Source: Hermatobates lingyangjiaoensis (Eukaryota > Arthropoda > Insecta > Hemiptera > Hermatobatidae). From it: DNA of 64,000 bases. The stretch covers positions 9,957,001-10,021,000 of the forward strand of contig JAPFBL010000068.1 in the NCBI GenBank assembly GCA_026182355.1, written 5' to 3'. Both the position numbers and the translations under genes were made by a program. This document shows, one piece after another, positions 47,042 through 59,232 of the stretch (positions are counted from its first letter, which is position 1; every line of letters begins with the position of its first letter). The notes under the pieces were generated by a model that saw only the letters and a program-made list of their open reading frames with translations, was not told the DNA's origin and did no database searches.

Positions 47042-47275
47042 TTATCTAAAAAGTTTGTTTGGCTTTGATGAAGTGCAGTATACATTAGTAAAGGTGTTAT
47101 GTGTTGCAGGTGAGGGGCAGAGACGTGTGAGCAGCCCCGTGCCCTGCTTCCTCTCCCAATCCACACTTCCTCTCAATATCCCAACACAACAGTCAAACCA
47201 GCGCCCCTCCATAGATGTCAATAGCATGCTTGTTGCAAGGGCGTTTTCAATTGTCGTTATGTTTCCAGTTTGAAA
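47042..47275. other. GC-rich island open on both strands, unrecognised
   Basis: About 190 bases much richer in GC than the flanks. The + strand frame 47055-47273 (FGFDEVQYTLVKVLCVAGEG..., ending RAFSIVVMFPV) and the longer minus frame 47335-47042 (GRWFDCCVGILRGSVDWERK...) both span it. Neither shows a domain I can name. It may be an exon, a retrocopy or part of a repeat. With no splice signals that decide a strand, I do not call a gene. Confidence 0.3.
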
Positions 47276-48132
47276 AAAAAATGATATTATTAAAAAAAGT
47301 ATTAGATGTTTTGAAGTAACTAAAATTGGACCCAATAAATGTATATAAATGGTACTCTATCAGAGTCTTAAGGTGAGATTATTGTTGAAAATCAAGTGTT
47401 TGGCTAAATATCTGGGAAGAAATATTTTCAAGTATAAATCCTTAAATGTAATGTTTAATGTTCATTATGGTTCACTGGCTTCCCCCGTTATTAGCTCAGA
47501 ATTTCAAAAACTTTAGAAATTAGTGTTTAGAATGTAGTTAAATAATTGGCCTAATTATAACTTTCTATACACTTCCATGAAAAACTTGTAAAATTTGCCA
47601 CTGCTTTCCTTATTTCAAACAAATCATGTCGAAAATTATTTAAAAATGGGACCTGGAAAATAAGAAAGAAATATCGCTTTCAAAACATGAGTTGCAGATC
47701 ATGTACAGGTGCGTCTTCTTCGGTTTATTCTTGTGTAGTATTATTGACTCGATTGGAAATACACCTTTGTGCCACAGACTGCCACTTTGGACATCATCCT
47801 CAAATCTTTGTTCATAACGCCTATATATGAAACTTCGTCACTGACTCCATCAAGAAGTAACCTATTCTAAATGTAAGCCAGCTAGATAGAATGTCAACAA
47901 GTAATTCAAAATTTCAAGAAGTTGAGTCACATTTCCCTTAATCTTTCTTTAATTTGTTACTAATTACGCCAACTTTATTTCAATACTACAAATTATCGTT
48001 TGGGCTATGTCTAATATTGATAACTAAAAATATTACTCATTTTATACGTTGCTGTTCACAGTGTTATAATAAAATAATAAAAATGTTATCATATAATCCA
48101 AAAAGAAGTTACCTAGTTAATTATTATGTTCC

Positions 48133-48200
48133 ACAAGTATAAAGCGAATTATCATGAGTCGCTTTTTCCATCATTTTTATTGTATCATTATTTGAAATAC
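48133..48200 (+). repeat. Short direct repeat, copy 2
   Basis: CAAGTATAAAGCGAATTATC then ATGAGTCGCTTTTTCCATCA, pairs with 46605-46678. Confidence 0.7.
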
Positions 48201-48349
48201 ATGATAGTATTAAAATGTTTGGATATCTTTTTACAGTAATTACTTATTTTTACTATCTCTAGATACAACTTTCTTTATCTCATGTTTATTTTTGCATTGT
48301 TTTCTTGTAAAAATTAAATAGTTGAAATTAATGTTTATCATCTTTATTT

Positions 48350-48490
48350 TATTATTGTATTTCATGTGCTAATATATGTTTGTGTAAGTTTTGTTATTAT
48401 TGTATTTCATGTGCTAATATATGTTTGTGTAAGTTTTGTTATTATTGTATTTCATGTGCTAATATATGTTTCTGTAAGTTTTGTTATTAT
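48350..48490. repeat. 45-bp tandem repeat, three copies
   Basis: Unit TTATTATTGTATTTCATGTG plus CTAATATATGTTTGTGTAAG plus a T-rich end. There is one base difference (TTTCTGTAAG) in the last copy. Confidence 0.95.
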
Positions 48491-48624
48491 TACTTTTTAA
48501 ACATACTGTAATTAATTATCTTTCGTATTAAAAAAAATGTTTTATCATTTTTATAACAAAATTATATTTATATTACTGAATAAAAAGTAGTAAACTATGT
48601 GATAGAGATTCAACAGGCATCTCT

Positions 48625-49412
48625 CACTTAGAGTGAACTTCTCAAAGAGTAGGGGATGAACTCTTTAAGACCTTTCGTACTACACGTCCTCGGAGAGCAA
48701 GCGAGTTCAGATAGTATTACATGATTTTGTTTCCAATGTGTATAAACAAACCACTTGTACCATCCTCTCTTCTAACAGAGTACTGCTGTTATTTTATCCT
48801 GGGAGGAGACCTTTGCCTGTCTGTCCAAAATAAGTTAATCCATAATGTCTGCATGGTATTCTGTATACACAACAGTATTTTTTTTAAAATAAAAACCTGT
48901 TTAATATCCTGGTTGATAGCTCTAATAGGAGTACACAAAAAAACTGTTGTGATACATAATATATGCAGAGATTGTGGATTAAGTTACATTGGACAGACAG
49001 CAAAGGTCTCCTCACCAGGATAAAGTAAATGCAGTACTCTGTTAGAAGAGAGATGATGCTTCGTTTATATACATTCGAAACAAAATCATTTAATCAACTG
49101 GGAAAAAGCTAAAGAATTTTTATTTATATCATCTGAAAGAAAAAGAAACATTGCTGAAAGCGCCCTATAGAGAACTGTTATATGAGTTTAGTCAACAAAA
49201 GCCCAGGCCATTTTATATTGGATGAAATTGTAATTGAAGGGATCGTACAACAAATTAAGACTATTACTAATTTAATAGGTATAAACACAGTCAATGTTAC
49301 TAATTTCTGAATTATGCGATCTGTTCTTCTTTATTTACTATTTAAATTCACTTGCTCTCCTAGGATGTAAATACGAAAGGTCTCAGAGCATTCATCCCCT
49401 GCTCTTTGTGGT
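48625..49412. mobile_element. Penelope-like element remnant arranged as an inverted dimer
   Basis: Two nested inverted repeats. The outer arms (about 48630-48715 and 49340-49412) carry CTTTCGTACTACACGTCCTC and, reversed, GAGGA-type/TACGAAAGGTC hammerhead-like strings with GGGGATGA beside them. The inner arms (48720-48895 and 48935-49092) mirror each other over the GIY-YIG endonuclease lead-in. About 250 bases (49092-49340) exist only in the + copy and encode the rest of the endonuclease. Confidence 0.8.
48930..49170 (+). pseudogene. PLE GIY-YIG endonuclease domain, frameshifted
   Basis: + strand: VVIHNICRDCGLSYIGQTA (48940-49008), the Cys-x2-Cys plus Y-I-G core of PLE endonucleases, then a stop at 49021. 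It continues in another frame as HLINWEKAKEFLF...SERKRNIAESAL with a stop at 49168, matching the PLE endonuclease C-terminus (H-x-I-x-W...A-K...R-x-x-E-S-A-L). The reverse-strand partner at 48895-48720 has only the first part. This domain nicks target DNA for integration. Here it is broken by a frameshift and stop. Confidence 0.75.
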
Positions 49413-49414
49413 GA

Positions 49415-52400
49415 GTTACTGGAATATATATATATTTGTAGGAAAGAATATTTTTTGAAGAGCTACAATTAAAATTCCCTCTTTCCTGAAAAAGAATATT
49501 AAATTATCTCTGTTTAACACTCAGTACATGCCTCGTAATACATCTAATGTTTTCTTATTGCTTTTAACTTTGAAAGTAAAACTATTAAGCTTTAGATTAA
49601 AATTGTTAATTAATTCCGTCAATTCGTTTTAAAAAATGACATTTTATTTCTATAAGCAAAGTTATTAGTAGTTTTAATAAAAATTACAATTATATATAAT
49701 TATTACTTTTTATAATTAAGTAAATTGTTGTTTAATCCTCATTAGTACCTATGTCTTCTAGTCATTCTGCTTTACATGGACTTTAGGTTAGTAATAATAA
49801 AATTAAAAATGTATCTTACCATTTAAATAAAAATAAACCTTAGTTAAATTAAGGATATCAATTATTATACAACATAGAAAACATCAGTCAAAGAATGGAT
49901 TTATAAGCTCTTAAATAGTTCATATATACATAGCATTATGTCCAATATACTATGTTTTTCTGAACTCAATGATTTTTTATTTTTGTTTTAAGTTTATAGA
50001 CACAGTCATTAAATTAGTATTTAAATTCAGAAAATATTAAAACCTCACTATCTAGATACTAAATTTTAGATAAAACCTGTCAAAAAATTTAATCTCTTTA
50101 AGTCAATGTAGAATATCAAGTGTGTCTTATTCCAAGAGTGGAATTTAAAATTAAATAATCCCAAGTTAAAAGTTACAGCTTTTAAATTATAAAATTAAGT
50201 CCATCGGAAAACTTACTGGAATTAAAAATATTCAATTAGAAAAGATTATCACGTCAATTTTCTTATTCAGACTTTCTCAGGCTAATGTAAGGTTGTATTT
50301 AAGTAAATTACAGTATTGGTCGATAAAACTAATGATAAAGGGAACTGACTTAGACTTAGTTATTTTAAACGATCAACAATGAAGTATTTATTAAAAGCTG
50401 ACATGAGGTCCACTAAACCATTTCATATATTTTGATTACACATTGTATGACTAGAAGTTGTTTTTTTAATTAGTGGATTGATAAATTTCTACAAATAAGC
50501 CACAAGAACAATAGTAGAGATCAGTAGATAATTTTTATTCATATTATTTTTTACAAAATAGTATTTTAAAAAAATGTAACAAAAAAAATTAACATGCCGG
50601 TATAAACAGATTATTTCCTCACTTAGAAGGAGTCTTTAAGAAATTGCCATTGACTTCATGCATAGTTTTTCCAACATGCTCAAGGTTCCTAATCATTTGC
50701 TCAGGCGAGGTTATTAATATATTCATTCAATAAAACCATAATAATAAATCGCTGGTAAAAATCACTTTGATAACTGTTTTTAAATATTTATTAAGTGATT
50801 TATTCATTGAATCTAATCTAATTCCTTCCTATATTTGACATTAGAGTTTGTAGTCATTTATTACTGCACTTTCATTTGTTTCAATCTTCAAGTAATTGGT
50901 TCTAAATTTCCCTTCAATTTTCGTCTAAAAGCAAATAAATTACTTTAATACAAATTAAATATCTACCTTCTTTCTTATCACCTTTAAAAAAAAATCTCCT
51001 TTAGAATTTCTAAACTTATTAAGTCTTCTTATTTATTTTCTTTTTTTTTTCATTTTAATGCGTTATAATGTTGCAGTAAGTATGCATAAAAATTTATTAA
51101 TATTGTGTCGAAACTTCATTTATAATACCATTAAACTTAAGAGTATTTTATTGTCAAAGCAATTGTTTTAGGACTATGAGTTTGATGAAATCATAATTAC
51201 TACACTGAAAAATTAAATACATTATTATATTAATAAACAGTATTGACGCGTATATGTTATATAACGAGCCAATATCCAAAATAAAATATCAAAAAAATAT
51301 TCCAAAATAAATGGTGCAAACAATTTTTTAAACATCATATTAAATGTTTAATCCCTAAACAACGTTTAAAATACTGTTTTTCATTACTTTAACTTAAAGA
51401 AAGTTTTAACCTGCTTAAAGGAAGGTATTTTTTTGTATTGGACGGCCATACCTTTAAGCTTTACGACTTACGCGCTGTCCAAGGGTTAAAGGTGTGACTC
51501 ATATCTGATTTTGCTCCCATTACTATGATTCCTGGGTGCCACGGACGGTGGAGCTAACAACCTTAGTGTACCAACGCCTAGTGTGTCATAGCTTTGCAAA
51601 TATCAATTATACTTTTATCTTGACAAATAATATAAATAGAAACTTAACTGAAATATAAATAAATATTAATAACATGTAAATTGCTTGTAATTATTTATTA
51701 ATATTTTAAAGTAATTTATATAGTCTTGAACTTTGATTAGACAATTATGATTCATTCTTCAAAATTTCAAAATTTTTCTTGAACGCCTTTACATTATAAT
51801 TATTTTATCAATGGTAATAAAAATAGGGGTTACAGTTAATGATAATATGTGCCATATAACAAAAAATAACTGAACATTTAAAAATAAATTAAATAAAATA
51901 ATTCCATTATATTTCAATATTATCAATATCATTTTTTTGGAAAATACTCGCTAGTTTTTTCTTTTAGTTCATGTATGTTTTCTATTATATTTCTATATTT
52001 TATGTAAATGTATATTTGCTTTCCTAGGAGCATGTCCTAGGAACTGTCTTCATTTAGTAACTGACACAATGATTTGTATTATTATGTTATTAGTCTATGC
52101 AAAGACTAATTTATTTATATTATTCTCTTCTTGTTGTATTAAATAGTAATTTATTATATCTTATATTAGATACAATTATATCTTACTCTAAATGACTTGA
52201 GGCTGATAATTTTGAGTGTAAATAAAAGCCATAATATTTACTCCATTAGTGTAAATTACAGTTTTTGAACAGAACAATCGCAATACCTAAATTATTGTCG
52301 TTTACAGTAGTCAAATAAGAAGTTTCATATATAACAGAACGTAAATAGTGACAATCACATGGTACAGGTCAAAAGGACTTAAATATGCAAGCATTATCAT

Positions 52401-53070
52401 TCCTTAAATAGTCTAATTTCTCTTTTCCAATGCTTTCAAAAATCCACTTTTTGCTAATGTGAATTGTAATAAATCGTATAATAAATAATATAGCCAATAT
52501 AAGTTTAGATAATGCATGAGTATTGTGCAATAAATGTTTTTCTCTTAATAGCTGTGGGGTGAAGCCAGGGCAATGCCATGATGTCACTTACTCTGCTACT
52601 CAACATCAATGTCTTCCTATGGGCCTCTAGGGCCCCATATCATAGCTAGAATAATTGTACATTACAATCTCTTAAACAAACAAAAAATACTATTATTGTT
52701 AACTGTATAAAATTTTAATTATTTGTGTGACCATGTGAAATGTGTGTAATGGAATAAATTTTAACTACGTTTAAATTTCATGTATGAGAGATCTTTTATG
52801 TATTATAAATTAATTGCATAAATATTACTCTAATTTTACATCAACTGTCGCAAAGTAAAATATTTTTGGATGTGCTTATATTTGATATTATTACCAACCC
52901 ATATCCATGATACAGTCTTTTGAAGGTGAGGAAAATCATTCATATTTTATTCTGGATGTTATCTATCTAATAACTTGATCAACAGATAAATTTAAAAAAG
53001 TAAACAGACTTCCACCTTAACAAGTCATCGACCGAAGTTCATAAATTGTGCTCGGTATCTCTATTCAAAT
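49415..53070. other. AT-rich DNA, no gene recognised
   Basis: 51420-51600 is a GC-richer patch (TACGACTTACGCGCTGTCCA, GGGTGCCACGGACGGTGGAG) without an open frame, possibly a short repeat. 52560-52650 is another. The minus frame at 52369-52587 shows no domain. Confidence 0.4.
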
Positions 53071-53078
53071 GATATATG

Positions 53079-53395
53079 TATGAAATAATTAAAACATTTT
53101 TAAATTTGATACTAGAATATGACTATTCATTGGAATCATAAACACTAATGATTAATTAAGAATAGAGTTTAACATAGAAATAATTTAAATATTATTTCAT
53201 CATACATTTACAACAAAAAGTTCAAACATTGACTTTTATGAAATAATTAAAACATTTTTAAATCTGATACCAGAATATGACTATTCATTGGAATCATAAA
53301 CACTAAAGATTAATGAAGAATAGAGTTTAACATAGAAATAATTGAAATAGTAATCAATCATACATTTTTACAACAAAAAGTTCAAACATTGACTA
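53079..53395. repeat. 158-bp tandem duplication
   Basis: TATGAAATAATTAAAACATT...AAAGTTCAAACATTGACT occurs at 53079-53236 and again at 53237-53395, with about 5% differences. Confidence 0.92.
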
Positions 53396-53764
53396 AACGC
53401 AATGTTATTGAATCATAATGTTTTAATGGTTACAGTAGTCCTCAAATTAATGAATTTATTGAATATAATATGAATATAATTATTAATTTCATTAATAAAT
53501 AATTTTATGTTTAGCCTTAAAGACAAACAAAAGAATTAAATGATACATTAAACTACTTATTCCCGGGATTTCAAATCGTATAATAATACGGTTAATTAGT
53601 ATTTAAAAATTGTTTTAATAGAATAATTTCCTCAGTCTCTTGTGTTGGCATTGGATCCACATCTGGGTTTCATTGAAGACCCGCACCCTTGACCCGTATA
53701 ACTGGCCATTAAACCAAAGGAAGTAATAGAGTATAACACGAGTATACTTCTTCAGCTATTTCTA

Positions 53765-55785
53765 ATATGTTTACTTTACTGTAAGTGTAGTGATCGTGAA
53801 AAAATCTGATCCCGAGATTTTAACGGAATTACTTGTTCTGAGGTCCCAGAAGTCGTTTTATGAAGTTTTTTCGATGACGTGTGGGTGGGTGGGTGGGTGA
53901 GTGTGTTAGCATTGCTTGTTACCACGCTACAGTCCAGAATCTTTGATGGATCAAGTTGACATTTTACACTAAAATGGTGTAGATGAGCCTTATTATTTGA
54001 GAGCAATTATGCATGATGGGAAAGTCACTTTTTTTTTACCAAAAACCGCTTTTTAGACTGCATTTTTTTTCTTCTAAACTACTAATTCTAGAGGCTTGAA
54101 ATGTTTGCATTAACTTTGATGCAACAAATGCAATAAACGAAAAATATCCTCAAATTTTTAAAACAGTAGAAAATATTTTTCTTTTTCTATATAATGTAAA
54201 AGTTTTGACTTATTTCTGAATTCTGAAAGCTTGTGAGAGCGATACAAGCCATGCTATTTAACGGTATAAAATGAAATTATGTTTCAAAATACAGGTTTAT
54301 GTGAAGAATGAGTTGTTATAATTTTATTCAAAATTACATTTACCATAGGGCCATTATATCACACTTCCTGTTTTCAGAAAATGTATTTTTAACGCTAAAA
54401 GTGTCATTTAAAAAAACATGAAATTTTGCCAAAAAATTGTACTAAAAATTAGCAATTCATAAAAAAATGCATGTGATTTCAATTGCGGCAAAGAGCAAAA
54501 ACGCTATAAAAACTGATTGTTTATCCTAGCCCACCTGTTACACTTTTCGAATTTATTGATATTTATTTACATTGTTTACATTGACTTAGAAATTTAAGAA
54601 ATTTAGAAATAAAATTGATTTTCAGGTGTATAATGGAGAAATGTAAATATTTATTGACTTATATGAGATATAAGAGGAATAATATTTTTACATGTAAAAA
54701 ATCACTATCAATGAGCCCAAATGTCTGTTGTTTTCCATGGTGTGACGGGTATGCTTCACAAAATGCTCTATCAATCTATATATTTTGCACTCTTGAACAA
54801 AACTTAATATCAGATGACAATGTTTTTGTGTTTATGAATCATAGTATCTTAGGATAGCGTTGAAGTACAAGGAATGGACTCTTTTCTCAACAAAGAGGAG
54901 TTATGTTTGTTGAGAAATATCCATGTTTTTCACTATTCTACTCTAATAGTTCATATCTATTATTTTCAAAAATTAGAAGCACTCAGCTATAAATGTTTTA
55001 AATTATACTAAATAGCCTGACTTGACTTTGATTTGAGTATGTAAAACCGGCTAATTACTAATATAGTTTTTCTCAATGTACATTCACAGCAACCTTATAA
55101 CAGAGTACAGAACGCAGGAAAAAGATAGCACTCGCTCAGATTGAATTGGTATATATGATTTTTGACACATGGAGAAAAAAGTGATTTTTATGAAATACTA
55201 GGAAGCCATAAAATTCCCAGTATAATAATTCTATAAAAGACCAAAAATGTAAAACATAATTCAAAATTGAAAGCATTCATTGAAGAGTAATAAATGTAAT
55301 CTTATATCTTAAATTAAAAATTATCATAAAGCGACATTTTTTCTTAGATGTTTCTGACATTTTTCAGACAAAATAGGAATATTTTCATGTTTTAGTTTTA
55401 AGCGGATAACTTTGTCTTAAATTTTCAATGTAGGAGGTCAGATATACTATGTAAGAGATCCACTGGCTGTTGGAACAAAAGCTACTCGTATGTTCTTCTG
55501 TAAGAGATTATTTCGTAACACGAAATTTATACTGTCGCTTTTCAAAAATGTTATCACTGCTGTAGTTAAACTAATGATATTATTTCCATCAGTGGTATGA
55601 TAAAAAAAAATAAGCATATATATTGATAAATGGGATATGTACTACCTCCAGGAATGAAAGACTAATAAACATCTCCCATTTAGACATTTATTATACCTAA
55701 ATGGATCATTATATATTATATACTCAAGAAGTATTACATTATGTTTACTTTTAGTGAAGTTGAGTACAGGCAACTCCAGATGTTT
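53765..55785 (+). mobile_element. Second long copy of the TTTACT-palindrome repeat family (about 2 kb)
   Basis: Starts TTTACTTTACTGTAAGTGTA and ends TTGAGTACAGGCAACTCCAG. It is collinear with 8265-10775 except that it lacks the (GT)n expansion, the 13-bp minisatellite and some flanking sequence. Short frames (53776-54006 -, 54615-54857 +) are not shared as protein with the other copy, so no coding gene is claimed. Confidence 0.65.
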
Positions 55786-55950
55786 GTTTGGCTGTGGTGA
55801 AATCTGCAGGTATATTCTGTCCTGCACTTGGATTCCGTCTTCTCACCGTATCACTTTCTTTCCTGATGGCGACCGTTCGAAGTTCCTAAATATTTAAATT
55901 GAATCCTAATGCTTAGTTTTCTTTCGGGTTTCTTTTTGTTTTTTAAAGTT

Positions 55951-56013
55951 TATATATATATATATATATATATATTAAATGAAACGGTCCAACGGATTTT
56001 TAAATAAAAGACT

Positions 56014-56045
<32 letters not shown>

Positions 56046-56080
56046 ATATACATATAATAATATATATATATACAGATTTC
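55951..56080. repeat. (TA)n microsatellites
   Basis: Two TA runs (about 55951-55975 and 56012-56075) separated by AACGGTCCAACGGATTTTTA, the GGTCC flank seen at other TA-embedded palindromes. Confidence 0.9.
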
Positions 56081-56102
56081 ACATAAACACGTGAAATAAC
56101 AA

Positions 56103-56287
56103 TCAATGATCAAACCACAAATGAAATGTTAAAACAAGACTAAGATCTTTCAACCGTAACAAGTGGTCTTCGTCAGAGTCAAAAACCCCAAACCCAAAGT
56201 TGTGTTTTTGACTCTGACGAAGACCACTTGTTACGGTTGAAAGATCTTAGTCTTGTTTTCCCATTTCATTTGTGGTTTGATCATTCA
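56103..56287. repeat. Palindrome P2 relative
   Basis: TCAATGATCAAACCACAA...CTTCGTCAGAGTCAAAAAC is mirrored by GTTTTTGACTCTGACGAAG...TTGTGGTTTGATCATT. Each arm has CTGACGAAGACCACTTGTTA then CGGTTGAAAG. Its centre (CCAAACCCAAAG) differs from those at 22.7 and 26.5 kb. Confidence 0.9.
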
Positions 56288-56296
56288 TATATATAC

Positions 56297-56674
56297 AAAA
56301 CTAAAGTTTGGGACTCGGTCAGTTCTTCAGGTTCAAATTAAACTCTCATTGCCACCGTTTCGGTTTCGGTTGAAAAAAACCTTTTTCATAGGCAGAAGTA
56401 TAAATTTTGAAACAGAGAAACTAATTATTACATTACAAATTATTTTACAAAGAAAAATAGTCTGTGGACAGTTCAGTGTCACGTGTTCATTCAAACACAG
56501 TTGTTTCAGACTATTTTTCTTTGTAAAAGAATTTGAAATGTAATACTTATTTTTACTGTTTCAAAATTTATACTTCTGCCTATGAAAAAGGTTTTAAATA
56601 AAAACCGAAACGTTGGCAGTGAGAGTTTAATTTGAACCTGAAGAACTGACCGAGTCCCGATAAACTTTAGTTTT
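56297..56674. repeat. Palindrome P6: arms about 165 bp
   Basis: AAAACTAAAGTTTGGGACTC...CAAAGAAAAATAGTCTG is mirrored by CAGACTATTTTTCTTTG...GAGTCCCGATAAACTTTAGTTTT, with small indels. The right arm has CTGCC, TATGAAAA, AGGTTTT-AAAT-AAAACC, GAAACGTT, GGCAG. This is hammerhead-like with a 5-bp helix I, but the first core box is aberrant. Overlapping + and minus frames of about 100 codons arise from the mirror structure. Confidence 0.88.
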
Positions 56675-56869
56675 GTTTCTATTCCACGGTCGATACTTTT
56701 ATCAGTATATATATAGTTAAAAAAAAACACAAATATGCAAATACTATCACTTGCAGACCCAGATATAGACTCCAAATGTTTGTCATAACTTAATTTTGTA
56801 TCTTTACTCACATTGAACAATTTGTATCAGCTTCCGATAATTTTCTATTCATTCAAAGTATATATATGC

Positions 56870-57015
56870 TTGTAAGTTGTGAAATCGATCACGAACGGAC
56901 AGTCAAAGATCAAAGTTAAGATAGTAACACAAATAAAATGAAAAACATACACATACAACGGGAGGTAGACCCAACATATTACTTAGGGATGGTTGGCTTA
57001 CGACCAAGAATTAGA
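56870..57015 (+). repeat. PLE-terminal-type segment shared with 26.8 kb
   Basis: GTGAAATCGATCACGAACGG...AATGAAAAACATACACATAC...AGAATTAGAGACT parallels 26830-26940 (GGAAATTCGATCCGAAACGG...). It lies directly upstream of the reverse-transcriptase remnant, consistent with a PLE 5' end. Confidence 0.45.
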
Positions 57016-57183
57016 GACTAAATATCATAATGGAAAATTCCATCTCTTACTACATATCTTACCTCTGGGATATCTGGTAGTAAACAATTTTATTGTTTAG
57101 CTTGCTGATTTTGTTCTTAGACATTTTTTTTTTCGTCGTAGGATGTGGAAAAATCTGTTCATCAGACCCCTTAGCAAGACGTC

Positions 57184-57470
57184 TTGCTTAGGGTATGTGG
57201 GGTTGGGGGTCCCGACCCACTAAAAAACCACATCCTATTTCCTGGCAATACCCGACACGGAAACAATGTCCTTAGACATAATACCTTCTGTTTTGATGGT
57301 AATTATTACCATCAGATCGGAGGCTCTGCTACGGGTAGTCCTGCTCTCTCTATTCCCACCTTCTCATGGCGAAGCTTGAATAACACTTCCGTGCCACTCA
57401 CCAACTCCTTCCCATTCGTTACATCCGCTTCACAGATGATATCTTTTTCATTTCACACTATGTAAGATAT
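57184..57470 (+). pseudogene. PLE reverse-transcriptase palm remnant, frameshifted
   Basis: In one frame: NTFCFDGNYYHQIGGSATGS (about 57270-57334), the F-D-G-x-Y-Y-x-Q-x-x-G-x-A-x-G-S-P signature of PLE reverse transcriptases. After a frameshift: LFMAKLE, then ATHQLLPIRYIRFTDDIFF (about 57390-57455), whose D-D is the catalytic pair of motif C. The rest of RT and the endonuclease are not found next to it. It copied RNA in the ancestor and is clearly dead here. Confidence 0.75.
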
Positions 57471-57644
57471 TAATTAAACCTGTTATTTTCGTCTTTCCAA
57501 ATATTTTCTTCATCCATCACTTTACTCATCAAGTGTTCATACCCTCATTTCAAGTTTAGGCACCTGTTTTGGTATTATAGTGCGTACCAAACTTACCAGC
57601 AATAACACACATAATAACAAAATATATATGTCTTTTAACGTGAA
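57465..57644 (+). repeat. 181-bp direct repeat, copy 1
   Basis: AGATATTAATTAAACC, TGTTATTTTCGTC...CATAATAACA, then GTCTTTTAACGTGAA. About 97% identical to 59233-59414. An inner segment begins TGTTATT and ends AATAACA, a 7-bp inverted terminus of the TG...CA type. Confidence 0.92.
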
Positions 57645-59232
57645 ATCATTATATTCTCTGAATTAGGTCATTTAATGGCTCTAGCTTAGTTAGAATAGTA
57701 AATTTAGATACGCTTAGGTTTTTATCCTAACAAATATCACATGTGATGAATGAACTCTAGTAAGGTTTTTAACTAAATTCACCATTAACAAGAAATGGGG
57801 TTAACATGCTTTTCATCACACCACACAAAACATCGACTTCCTCGTATCTTCTAACGTTAGACAGTGTTTCCCAAAGGCATACTCCCCTGGCGGTGCTTTG
57901 AAAAAGTTGAACCTAAGATTAGACGAATTCTATTCCTAAATAAAAGTCAGTGCATAAATTTCTATTAGTGACACGACAATAACTAGAAAGGTATTCTTAA
58001 ATTTTGTTTTGAAATTCATTTTTATGTTAAAATATATTCCATCTATTTCTTGATTTATATTCAATTTATTTACATATGCTTGAAACACTGACAGTTTTGG
58101 ATTCTAAATAAATTTTGGTTATAATTAGTTACAGTTTCAATTATAAAGTAATTTGTATTCAGGTTTAGTCCTTATATTCAATTTGATTTAGTGTATGGAA
58201 TGGGGGGTGGACTACCTCATTGAAAGTTTGGCACTGTATAACTAGTCAAAGAACTCTATTTTCGAATAGATAGCACAGTCCACGTTGGAATTTACTGCCT
58301 TTTCTTATCTGTGTTTGGATGGGCTATTCTAGAACGCATCGCCTCACAGTTGAGGTCTCACCTTGGGCAAATCTGAAGGGCATCATGCGCATGCCTCAAA
58401 GAGGTCTATGTGGTTACCTCATCTACAACTGTGGCGTAATCGGGTCTCATCGTAAAAACATCGACTCTGCAATTTACATGTTTTGTTCTGATTGTATCCG
58501 AAAGTCTCGAGAAACATGACTACAAATCCAAAACACGGATGTACCTAGTAAGGAAAATTTTGAGCAATTGGGTTTGGATGAGTTGAGAGTTTACTGTGGA
58601 ATAGTTTGTAGTAATCTTTGCATAGTCGTCAACGAAGAGGAGTTCAAGATCTCGATGAATGATTATATTTGGAACGTAAAACGGGAGATGTGAGAGTTTT
58701 CTAAGTTTTTTTACTTAAATAGCTTCTACAGGGCGAATATTTTATAGTTTGGCAGAACCCAATTCACATATAACAGAAATACAATGTCTTTAAGTGAATT
58801 TTTTATGAACATGAAGGTATAAGCTTAGTTAGTTAAGGAGATAGTGTTACTGATAGTCGGGAATTGATAGAAATTATAAGTAAATAGAATTATGTTTAGT
58901 GTTTAAGGAATTAACGTAAAATGTATATTTTATAAAAGAGATTTTAAACAAATAAATTGTTAACTCAAAATTAATCCATCAAAATAATTTATCTTGATGC
59001 ATTCATAACGTAGCATAGTTTCCAAAAAGTGTCGTACAACAAAATAATTGGCTTAATTGGAGTTTAAATGAAAATGAGTTAGGCTACTCATTTCCAATTA
59101 GATTATTCTGTTCGAATTAATTATTACAGTGTAAGGCAGGATCCTATTTTAGATTCGTTTTAAAATTATTTCCTAACTTATTTAGTAACAAGTTATCTCA
59201 TCTAAGATTTCTTTTTTAATTTACCGTATGCT
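57645..59232. other. Interval between the direct repeats; no gene recognised
   Basis: Mostly AT-rich. 58310-58520 is GC-richer and open for 66 codons on the + strand (NLKGIMRMPQRGLCGYLIYN..., four Cys). No known domain. Possibly a decayed mobile-element or host exon fragment. Confidence 0.35.

Noticed and set aside
56253..56820. Two overlapping frames (96 codons +, 104 codons -) sharing a similar peptide
   Set aside because: The shared peptide arises because the region is a palindrome. Each strand reads the same arm. No domain.
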